The translations under genes were made by a program, and so were the position numbers. This document shows, one piece after another, positions 1 through 4,785 of a stretch of 9,118 bases of DNA. Source of the DNA: CAWEHQ01 sp051001995 (lineage in GTDB: Bacteria > Actinomycetota > Thermoleophilia > Solirubrobacterales > Thermoleophilaceae); the NCBI GenBank assembly GCA_051001995.1, contig JBPCMT010000003.1, positions 1 to 9,118 of the forward strand, written 5' to 3'. The notes beneath the pieces are model-generated. The model saw only the letters and a list, made by a program, of their open reading frames with translations, searched no databases and was not told the origin of the DNA. How positions within the stretch are numbered: position 1 is the stretch's first letter; every line of letters begins with the position of its first letter.

Positions 1-161
1 TCGTACCCGGGCCGGATCACCACGGTCGCGGCGTCGGGCGTCTCCCGGTCGATGCTCTCAATCTCGCCGCGCAGCTCGCGCGTGGACCAGAGTGGGTTGA
101 TCAGCTCGAGGTAGTCGTCCGGCAGCAGCGGGGACGTGAACGCGCCGACCGCCCGCAGCAC
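1..161 (-). CDS. Ferredoxin/flavodoxin-type oxidoreductase, N-terminus only (3' part beyond left edge)
   Basis: The minus strand reads an open frame of 53 visible residues from a GTG at 161 to the window edge. It contains LLPDDYLELINPLWST, then TRELRG and a beta-strand-like stretch ending in ATVVIRPGY. From memory, this is the N-terminal signature of actinobacterial reductases such as Rv3230c, the electron-transfer partner of a mycobacterial stearoyl-CoA desaturase, and of related FAD/NAD plus 2Fe-2S proteins. The pre-domain leader and the first strand of the FAD domain are visible; the FAD, NAD(P) and iron-sulfur parts would lie outside the window. The frame is open back to a TGA at 216-218, with no ATG. 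I chose the GTG because homologous N-termini begin about there; no Shine-Dalgarno sequence supports it. An ATG at 184 is in a different frame. Its likely job is passing electrons to a desaturase or oxygenase. The family call is fairly sure, the start is not. Confidence 0.7.
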   Translation of the reverse strand, partial: MLRAVGAFTSPLLPDDYLELINPLWSTRELRGEIESIDRETPDAATVVIRPGY

Positions 162-365
162 GCGCCGCTGGAGGGTCGGGACATTGGGGCGAGCGCCGCG
201 CTCGGGGATAAGCGCTCAGCGGTTGCGACGACGGTCGAGGGAGGCGATGATTTGAACCCTAGTGCTGCATCGCCCGTGTTGTTGCCCACCCGCATAACGA
301 CTGACGAGCAGAATTCTGTGAGATCGTGACAACTCCGCCTCCGCGACAGGCGGGGCGGGGCGTTG
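162..365. other. Intergenic region upstream of the reductase, comparatively AT-rich
   Basis: This stretch separates two minus-strand genes and should contain the reductase promoter. It holds a 10-bp perfect palindrome, cagaattctg (309-318), in its least GC-rich part. It also has a short hairpin immediately upstream of the reductase (cgagcg 190-195 with cgctcg 199-204), and a TTGTCA-like hexamer on the minus strand (327-332) with no matching -10 box at 16-18 nt. I see no RNA gene and no convincing small gene here. Confidence 0.4.
335..353 (-). terminator. Weak hairpin downstream of the 65-residue membrane protein gene
   Basis: A perfect 6-bp stem (ccgcct 335-340 with aggcgg 348-353) with a 7-nt loop lies 12 nt beyond the stop codon of the gene ending at 366. 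No U-tract follows it on the minus strand. It could aid termination or simply reflect GC richness. Confidence 0.25.
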
Positions 366-563
366 CTAGGCCAGCTCGTCGAGCGCGCGCTTGGCGGTGC
401 CCAGAACGTAGTAGACCGAGAGCCCGAAAAGGGCGGCGCCGATGAGCGCCCTGGCCTGCTCGACACTGAGCGGCGTCTTTCGCGACAGCGGGCCGGCGGC
501 GCGTCCGGCCACCTTGTCGCGCCAGCCGACCAGGGCGGTCTCTCCAAGGTCAGTGCTCTTCAC
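366..563 (-). CDS. Small single-span membrane protein, 65 aa, unknown function
   Basis: I do not recognise a named family. The protein has a polar, basic N-terminal half and one hydrophobic segment at about residues 39-56 (ALIGAALFGLSVYYVLGT), followed by a short charged tail (AKRALDELA), so it is probably a single-pass inner-membrane protein. A longer frame could start at a TTG at 575. The GTG at 563 is preferred because GGAGG (569-573) sits 5 nt upstream of it, and the TTG itself overlaps that site. It lies 70 nt downstream of purU on the same strand and could be the last gene of that transcript. Its own strong ribosome binding site indicates a real gene. The short length and lack of motifs prevent a functional call. 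Confidence 0.65.
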   Translation of the reverse strand: MKSTDLGETALVGWRDKVAGRAAGPLSRKTPLSVEQARALIGAALFGLSVYYVLGTAKRALDELA

Positions 564-568
564 GCGTG

Positions 569-573
569 CCTCC
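569..573 (-). promoter_or_regulatory. Strong Shine-Dalgarno (GGAGG) deciding the GTG start at 563
   Basis: GGAGG on the minus strand is separated from the GTG at 563 by CACGC, an ideal 5-nt spacing. It makes the in-frame upstream TTG at 575 an unlikely start. Confidence 0.7.
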
Positions 574-633
574 AAGCGGTCGGGTGAGACGGTGTTACCC
601 GCGCCGCCGCCCGCCCAAGCCCGCCGCGACGCA

Positions 634-1527
634 TCAGAAGACCACGGTCTTGTTGCCGTAGCGGAGCACCCGGTCCTCGCAGTGCCACCTGACCGCCCGG
701 GCGAGCACCGTGCGCTCGATGTCCCTGCCGAGGTGCCTGAGCGTCCGCACGTCCTGGCGATGCGTGACTCGGATCACGTCCTGCTCGATGATCGGGCCCG
801 CGTCGAGCTCCTCGGTGACGTAGTGGGCGGTGGCCCCGATCAGCTTGACGCCGCGCTCGCGCGCCTGCTCGTAGGGCGCCGCTCCGGCGAACGCCGGCAG
901 GAAGCTGTGGTGGATGTTGATCGCCGGCGCGCCGAGACCGTCGAGGAAGTCGCTCGAGAGCACCTGCATGTAGCGCGCGAGCACGACGAGGTCGAAGCGA
1001 CCGGCGAGCAGGGCCAGCTGCCGCGCCTCGGCCGCCGGCTTGGTCTCGCCCGTCACCGGCACGTGCTCGAAGGGAACATCGAGCGCGGTCACCGTCCGCT
1101 CCAGCTCGCGATGGTTCGAGAGGACGAGGCCGACCTCCATCGCCACCTCGCCGCTGCGCCGGCGCCACAGCAGGTCGAGCAGGCAGTGGTCCTCGCGCGA
1201 GACCATGACCGCGACCCGCTTCGGCTCCGAGGCGTAGTGGACCTGCCAGTCCATGCCGAACCGCTCGGCGACCTCGGAGTGAAAGACGCGCTCGAACTCG
1301 TCGCGGCCCAGGTCGAGGCCCTCGAGTCGGAACACCATGCGCATGAAGAACGTGCCGCCCTCGGGGTCGGTCGAGTGCTGGTCGGACTGGAGGATGTTCG
1401 CGCCGTGGCGAAAGAGGAAGTCCGACACCGCGGCCACGATCCCCGGCCGGTCGGGACAGGTGATCAGCAGGCGGCCTGTGTGTGCGTCGGCGCTGCCGCC
1501 GCCCGCCCGCTGCGGCTCGCTCTCCAC
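634..1527 (-). CDS. purU: Formyltetrahydrofolate deformylase PurU
   Basis: PurU hydrolyses 10-formyl-tetrahydrofolate to formate and tetrahydrofolate in the cytosol, balancing the one-carbon pool and supplying formate for purine synthesis. At 297 residues it has the usual length plus a short polar N-terminal extension. An ACT domain fills about residues 18-100 (LLITCPDRPGIVAAVSDFL). The formyltransferase catalytic domain follows from about residue 104. The catalytic trio of the formyltransferase fold is intact: N204 and H206 in INIHHSFLP and D242 in EELDAGPII. The C-terminus ends in the family-typical GNKTVVF. The start is a GTG at 1527, 13 nt after the stop of the desaturase gene, with only a weak AGAGG upstream; translational coupling or cotranscription with the desaturase is likely. 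No purine biosynthesis gene is adjacent, so the lipid-gene context is unexpected. Confidence 0.95.
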   Translation of the reverse strand: MESEPQRAGGGSADAHTGRLLITCPDRPGIVAAVSDFLFRHGANILQSDQHSTDPEGGTFFMRMVFRLEGLDLGRDEFERVFHSEVAERFGMDWQVHYASEPKRVAVMVSREDHCLLDLLWRRRSGEVAMEVGLVLSNHRELERTVTALDVPFEHVPVTGETKPAAEARQLALLAGRFDLVVLARYMQVLSSDFLDGLGAPAINIHHSFLPAFAGAAPYEQARERGVKLIGATAHYVTEELDAGPIIEQDVIRVTHRQDVRTLRHLGRDIERTVLARAVRWHCEDRVLRYGNKTVVF

Positions 1528-1540
1528 GTGGTGAGCGCCT

Positions 1541-2608
1541 CTAGGTCGAGGGCACCGGCGTGCCGCGGGGCGTGCCGGCGGCGGCCCGCGCCTCCGGGAA
1601 GGTCACAAGGCGACCGTGCTCCTCGTCCCACAGCTTGAGGCGCACGGTCCGCAGCCCGTCCCGGAGCGAGAGCGTCGGGACGTCGTGGAAGATCGGATTG
1701 TCGTCGTGCGCGCGCTGCAGGTTGTAGTTGGGAACGCGCGCGCTGAGGTGGTGGACGTGGTGCAGCCCGATGTTGCCGGTGAAGAATTGGAGCACCTTCG
1801 GCAGCCTCAGGTACGAGCTTCCCCGCAGCGCCGCGTCGGCGTAGGTCCAATCCGACGAGCTCTGCCAGTAGGTGTCCTCGAACTGGTGCTGCACGTAGAA
1901 CAGCCACACGCCCGCCGCGCCGGCGAGCATGGCCGTGGGCAGCTGCATGAGCAGGAGCTCGCGCCAGCCGATCAGCCAGCAGAGCGCGCCGACCAGCACC
2001 GCCAGCGCCGCATTGGTGCCGAGCACGCTGCGGCGGATGCGCGGGCGTGCGTCGCGGTCGACCATGCGCGGCTGGATCACCAGCGCCCAGAGCGGCCCGA
2101 TCCCGAACATCACGAGCGGGTTGCGAAACAGCCGGTAGCCGAGGCGCTTTTTCCACGGCGAGGAGTGGTACTCGGCGGCGGTCATCGTCGGCACGTCGCC
2201 GACGCCGCGGCGGTCGAGGTCGCCGGCGGTGGCGTGGTGCACCGCGTGGCTGTGGCGCCACGCATGGTACGGCGAATAGACGAGCAGGCCGAGGGCCATG
2301 CCGAGCCAGGCATTCGCGCGCTTGGTCGGCAAGAACGAGCCATGGGCGCAGTCGTGAAAGAGGATGTAGGTCCGCAGCAGGAAGCCGGACGCCGGCAGCG
2401 CGATCGCGAGCACGAGCAGGTAGGAGACGTCGAACGCGAGGTACATCAGCACCGACAGCCCGAGGTAGGGAACCACCGACGTCGCGATGTCGAGCAGGCT
2501 GCGGCCAAGGCGGGGCTGCTCGTAGGGAGCCAGAGCATCGCGCCAGAAGGGGCGCCCGTCTCGGGCCCGCCCCCCCGCCGCGCGGGTCTGTGTCGAGGTG
2601 TCGCTCAT
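1541..2608 (-). CDS. Membrane fatty acid desaturase (acyl-lipid, DesA/delta-12-like)
   Basis: This is an integral membrane di-iron enzyme that inserts a cis double bond into fatty acyl chains, using O2 and electrons from ferredoxin or a reductase. All three histidine boxes are present in the 355-residue protein: HDCAH (85-89), HSHAVHH (119-125) and HHVHH (283-287). Hydrophobic segments lie at about 43-80, 100-112, 164-178 and 198-240, matching the usual two hairpins. The stretch after box 2 (GDVPTMTAAEYHSSPWKK) looks like bacterial and cyanobacterial acyl-lipid desaturases; regiospecificity cannot be read from sequence. The start is an ATG at 2608 with a modest GGATGGAA upstream. A 121-nt leader with a 7-bp hairpin separates it from the methyltransferase gene upstream, and purU follows after 13 nt. 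With the methyltransferase it could produce cyclopropane or methyl-branched acyl chains (inference). Confidence 0.92.
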   Translation of the reverse strand: MSDTSTQTRAAGGRARDGRPFWRDALAPYEQPRLGRSLLDIATSVVPYLGLSVLMYLAFDVSYLLVLAIALPASGFLLRTYILFHDCAHGSFLPTKRANAWLGMALGLLVYSPYHAWRHSHAVHHATAGDLDRRGVGDVPTMTAAEYHSSPWKKRLGYRLFRNPLVMFGIGPLWALVIQPRMVDRDARPRIRRSVLGTNAALAVLVGALCWLIGWRELLLMQLPTAMLAGAAGVWLFYVQHQFEDTYWQSSSDWTYADAALRGSSYLRLPKVLQFFTGNIGLHHVHHLSARVPNYNLQRAHDDNPIFHDVPTLSLRDGLRTVRLKLWDEEHGRLVTFPEARAAAGTPRGTPVPST

Positions 2609-2628
2609 GTTCGTTCCATCCCGCTACG

Positions 2629-2649
2629 GCGGCGATCGCGTTTCGCCGC
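2629..2649 (-). promoter_or_regulatory. Hairpin in the leader of the desaturase gene
   Basis: A perfect 7-bp inverted repeat (gcggcga 2629-2635 with tcgccgc 2643-2649) with a 7-nt loop lies 21 nt upstream of the desaturase ATG. It leaves the ribosome binding region free and has no U-tract. It could be a leader structure or an operator; chance is also possible at this GC content. Confidence 0.25.
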
Positions 2650-2729
2650 GTGCTCCTCGGCTTGCGGCATCACTCTTGCAGACCTCACTACCCGGGTGCC
2701 GCGGTCCCAAACCCCGCCGACCCCGCGCG

Positions 2730-3629
2730 TCAGGCCTTCTCGAACACCAGCCGGTGGTGGTCGAGCAGCTCGCGCTCGAAGCAGACGCGGTTGGGGCTCA
2801 CCCCGGAGGTGAACGCGCGGCGGAAGTCGGCGCTGGTGACCCAGCGCGGAACGAGGCGGGCCTTGAGCAGGGTCTTTCTCAGGCTCGGCTCCGCAAAGCG
2901 CTTGCGCCACTGCTGGATCGTCTCGATGTAGTCGAGCCGGCCGCTCGTGCCGGCCACGAGGCGGAAGTGCGGCTCGGCGCTGCGGACCACCTGCTCCTGT
3001 CCGAACGGAAGCCAGGAGCCCGGGAACTGGTACCCCATCAGCGCGAGGTACCAGGCGTCGGAGTCGCGCGGCGCATCGATGTCGACCTCGTCGGGGTCGA
3101 TCATGTTGCGCCCGAACACCATCGTCTGGAGGTAGAGCCGGCCGTTGTCGGGCAGCACGCCGGCGGTGCGCTCGAACAGGCGGCGGTAGATCTCCTCCTG
3201 CCGGCCGGCGCGATAGTCCTCGGGGGAGCAGAAGTGCTCGAAGGCGCCGAGGCTGGCCACCGCGTCGAACTCGCCGAAGGTGTCGCGAGTGACCTCGCGC
3301 GCGTCGTGGAGGTGGACGTCGAGGCCGTGGTGCCGGGTGGACTCGGCCTGAGCCGAGGAGAGGGTGACGCCGACCCCCGTGCCGCCCCGCTCGCGCACGA
3401 AGTTGAGTAGCGGACCCCACCCGCAGCCCAGGTCGAGCACGCGCCTCCCCGCCTCGATCCCGATCTGCTCGGCGACGTACTCGTGCTTTCGCCGCTGGGC
3501 CTGCTCGAGGCTCAGCGAGAAGTCGCCGTCGTACTTGGCGCCGCTGAAGTCCGCCAGCTCTCCCAGGCTGAGCCGGAAGATCCGGTCGATCAGCGAATAG
3601 GTGAACTCCATGTCCTTCCGGTCGGCCAT
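2730..3629 (-). CDS. Cyclopropane-fatty-acyl-phospholipid synthase-type SAM methyltransferase
   Basis: This family transfers a methylene or methyl group from S-adenosylmethionine to the double bond of an acyl chain, usually in membrane phospholipids. The 299-residue protein has a short helical N-terminus containing SLGELADFSGAKYDGDF, SAM motif I VLDLGCGWG (64-72), and GAFEHF (128-133), in which E131 corresponds to the active-site glutamate of mycolic-acid cyclopropane synthases. The C-terminal half (FPGSWLPFG, ETIQQWRKRFAE, VCFERELLDHHRLVF) is typical of the actinobacterial CFA/mycolate-methyltransferase family. The E. coli Cfa N-terminal lipid-binding domain is absent, as in the mycobacterial enzymes. 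The start could be the ATG at 3629, which has no Shine-Dalgarno, or the ATG at 3611 (residue 7), which has GGAAGG placed rather close. A desaturase on the same strand 121 nt downstream could supply the unsaturated substrate. The product could be a cyclopropane, a 10-methyl or another methylated chain. Confidence 0.88.
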   Translation of the reverse strand: MADRKDMEFTYSLIDRIFRLSLGELADFSGAKYDGDFSLSLEQAQRRKHEYVAEQIGIEAGRRVLDLGCGWGPLLNFVRERGGTGVGVTLSSAQAESTRHHGLDVHLHDAREVTRDTFGEFDAVASLGAFEHFCSPEDYRAGRQEEIYRRLFERTAGVLPDNGRLYLQTMVFGRNMIDPDEVDIDAPRDSDAWYLALMGYQFPGSWLPFGQEQVVRSAEPHFRLVAGTSGRLDYIETIQQWRKRFAEPSLRKTLLKARLVPRWVTSADFRRAFTSGVSPNRVCFERELLDHHRLVFEKA

Positions 3630-3697
3630 GACCCGGAAGGGGTATCAGTTGAGCGTCGCGACCGGCGTTGAGGCACTCGAAGCGAGGCGCCCGAGCG

Positions 3698-3964
3698 CTA
3701 CTCGGTCCGGTCGTCCTCGTCCTCGGCGCCGCCCACGTCGTCGTCGGGCGCCGGAACGGCCGTCTGGCCCTTCTCGCCCTCCTCGCCGATCTTGGGCGTG
3801 GCCTCGGCGTTGTCCGCGCCCGGGCTCTCCTGGCCCTCGCCGCCGAGGCTGCCTGACCCCTCTTCACCCGGCTTGCCGCCGGCCGCCTGATCGCCGGCCT
3901 CGGGCGTACCCGGGGCTGTGGTGTCGCGGTCTTCCCGTCCCTCGGATTCGCTGCCGTCGAACAT
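3698..3964 (-). CDS. Acidic, intrinsically disordered small protein, 88 aa
   Basis: I do not recognise a family. From the ATG at 3964 the product has 26 Asp/Glu against 6 Lys/Arg, is rich in Gly, Pro, Ser and Ala, has a single aromatic residue (F2), and contains no cysteine or hydrophobic segment. It should be soluble and unfolded. The tail is strongly acidic (DDD at 74-76 and EDEDD at 81-85). An in-frame ATG at 3979 is less likely, because GGAGGAG (3970-3976) sits 5 nt upstream of the 3964 ATG and would lie inside the longer frame. That ribosome binding site is the main evidence that the gene is real, since GC-rich DNA gives many spurious frames. It lies 68 nt upstream of the methyltransferase on the same strand. 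A stress- or hydration-related role is only a guess. Confidence 0.6.
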   Translation of the reverse strand: MFDGSESEGREDRDTTAPGTPEAGDQAAGGKPGEEGSGSLGGEGQESPGADNAEATPKIGEEGEKGQTAVPAPDDDVGGAEDEDDRTE

Positions 3965-3969
3965 CGCCA

Positions 3970-3976
3970 CTCCTCC
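3970..3976 (-). promoter_or_regulatory. Strong Shine-Dalgarno (GGAGGAG) deciding the ATG start at 3964
   Basis: On the minus strand GGAGGAG is followed by TGGCG and then the ATG at 3964. This favours the 88-residue product over a version five residues longer starting at 3979. Confidence 0.65.
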
Positions 3977-4071
3977 CATCGTTCTCGCCGCTGTACCAGC
4001 GACGCGTGCTCCGCAGGCTAGTCCTCGATCCGGGCTCGGTCAACGAACGACGAGCGCGACAAGAAGCGCCG

Positions 4072-4176
4072 CTAGTCGAGGTTGATGACGCCCAGCACGA
4101 GAAGGAGGAGGAGGGTTCCGACGACCGAGATGAGCAGCGACGTCAGGCAGCCGAGCCGGTTCGAGAAGAAGAACAT
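4072..4176 (-). CDS. Very short hydrophobic membrane peptide, 34 aa
   Basis: The peptide begins MFFFSNRLGCLTSLLIS and continues as one hydrophobic helix (about residues 10-32, SVVGTLLLLLVLGVI), ending in NLD. I recall similar tiny proteins with an FFSNR-G-C-L start followed by one membrane helix in related high-GC actinobacteria, but cannot name a family. The open frame runs upstream to 4335. The first 53 residues of that longer version are Arg/Pro/Ala-rich and look like non-coding GC-rich sequence, so I place the start at the ATG at 4176. No good Shine-Dalgarno precedes it. It is the first gene of the minus-strand block, 107 nt before the acidic-protein gene. Function is unknown; a small membrane-inserted regulator or accessory subunit is possible. 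Confidence 0.5.
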   Translation of the reverse strand: MFFFSNRLGCLTSLLISVVGTLLLLLVLGVINLD

Positions 4177-4221
4177 CAGCGCGAGCGTGCCGTCCGGCGA
4201 CCGAGCTCGAGAGCGATCCCG

Positions 4222-4238
4222 GCGCTCGTCACGAGCGC
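4222..4238. promoter_or_regulatory. Perfect 17-nt palindrome, possible operator
   Basis: GCGCTCGTCACGAGCGC has two 8-bp arms around one central base, 46 nt upstream of the small hydrophobic peptide start at 4176 and in the divergent intergenic region. Its symmetry and location fit a binding site for a dimeric repressor. No regulator gene with a DNA-binding domain is in the window. Chance occurrence in GC-rich sequence cannot be excluded. Confidence 0.3.
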
Positions 4239-4377
4239 AAGCGGGATGGGGAGGCAGCAACCGCAGCCACGCACCTCGACGCCGCGCCGCCGGCGCGAGC
4301 CAAAGCGGCCGGCGGTCGTGCGACGCCGCATTCAAGTCGCATACCCGCGGCGCCCCCGCCTAAACGTGGCGCGACTG

Positions 4378-4383
4378 TAGAGT
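4378..4383 (+). promoter_or_regulatory. -10 box (TAGAGT) for leaderless transcription of the DksA-like gene
   Basis: TAGAGT matches the actinobacterial TANNNT -10 pattern and ends 6 nt before the GTG at 4390, so the transcript would begin at or next to the start codon. There is no Shine-Dalgarno between them, and no recognisable -35 element at the usual distance. Confidence 0.5.
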
Positions 4384-4389
4384 GGCCGG

Positions 4390-4731
4390 GTGGACGCCGA
4401 GCGCGCGCGCAGCCTCCTGGCTCGAGAGCGAACCAGGATCGAGGACGCGCTTGCGCGCCTCCAGCACTCGGGCGACGAGGAGCTCTCGCACCTCGACCAG
4501 CACCCCGGCGACGAGGGCACCGAGGTCTTCGAAGAGGAGCGCGACGAGGGGCTGTCGCAGCGGCTCCGCGAAGAGCTCGACGCCATCGACCGGGCCGAGC
4601 GTCGCGTGGCGGAGGGAACCTACGGAACGTCGATCGACAGCGGCGACCCGATTCCAGATGGGCGCCTCGAGGCCGTGCCCTGGGCCGAGCGAACCGCCGA
4701 GGAGCAGGAACGCTACGAACGCGGGGGCTGA
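4390..4731 (+). CDS. DksA/TraR-like protein with all zinc-ligand cysteines replaced
   Basis: DksA/TraR proteins bind the secondary channel of RNA polymerase and alter promoter response, classically with ppGpp. This 113-residue protein has a long helical N-terminus (about 1-35), a turn HPGDEGTEVFEEERD (38-52), a second helix to about residue 75, and then the family's C-terminal element YGTSIDSGDPIPDGRLEAVP (78-97). The turn keeps an aspartate (D41) at the coiled-coil tip with Gly at position 43, comparable to D74 and A76 of E. coli DksA. The four cysteines of the usual zinc finger (YGxCxxCG...CxxC) are S81, S84, T102 and E105, so no zinc can be bound in the canonical way. The start is a GTG at 4390, consistent with leaderless expression from TAGAGT. 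The MFS gene follows after 54 nt. The fold call is good; binding to RNA polymerase is inference. Confidence 0.85.
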   Translation: MDAERARSLLARERTRIEDALARLQHSGDEELSHLDQHPGDEGTEVFEEERDEGLSQRLREELDAIDRAERRVAEGTYGTSIDSGDPIPDGRLEAVPWAERTAEEQERYERGG

Positions 4732-4735
4732 CCCG

Positions 4736-4766
4736 CCGAGCGGCCGCCGTCCCGCGACCCGCTCGG
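4736..4766 (+). terminator. Hairpin between the DksA-like and MFS genes
   Basis: A perfect 8-bp inverted repeat (ccgagcgg 4736-4743 with ccgctcgg 4759-4766) with a 15-nt loop begins 5 nt after the DksA-like stop and ends 20 nt before the MFS start. There is no T-run, so it is not a standard intrinsic terminator. It may attenuate readthrough, stabilise the upstream mRNA end, or act in the MFS leader. Confidence 0.3.
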
Positions 4767-4785
4767 ACGCATCGCCCCTGACGCT

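Larger units (their letters stand above)
4177..4389. other. Divergent intergenic region
   Basis: This 213-bp stretch lies between the divergent genes starting at 4176 (minus) and 4390 (plus). It should hold the promoters for both blocks. It contains the dyad at 4222-4238 and the TAGAGT box at 4378-4383. I found no supported gene in it. Confidence 0.5.

Noticed and set aside
245..275. tRNA-like string GGTTCAAATC on the minus strand
   Set aside because: It resembles a T-loop, but the flanking bases do not form a T-stem, and no acceptor stem or anticodon arm could be built around it.
101..547. Minus-strand 148-codon frame at the left edge
   Set aside because: It overlaps the reductase N-terminus and the 65-residue membrane protein, both in other frames with better evidence, and its Ser/Arg/Pro composition suggests a shadow.
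442..1638. Long plus-strand open frame of about 398 codons opposite purU
   Set aside because: It is an antisense shadow of purU, rich in Arg/Ala/Val with no family resemblance. The minus-strand frame has intact catalytic motifs.
1616..2812. Long plus-strand open frame opposite the desaturase
   Set aside because: Its composition (Arg, His, Val, Gln) is that of the complement of the desaturase, and no domain is recognisable.
2605..3867. 420-codon minus-strand frame overlapping the methyltransferase
   Set aside because: It is Arg/Ala/Pro-rich and out of frame with the clear SAM-methyltransferase reading. It also overlaps the acidic-protein gene.
4177..4335. N-terminal extension of the 34-residue membrane peptide
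   Set aside because: Its Arg/Pro-rich sequence overlaps the divergent regulatory region and is unlike a signal or a domain. A start at 4176 is better.
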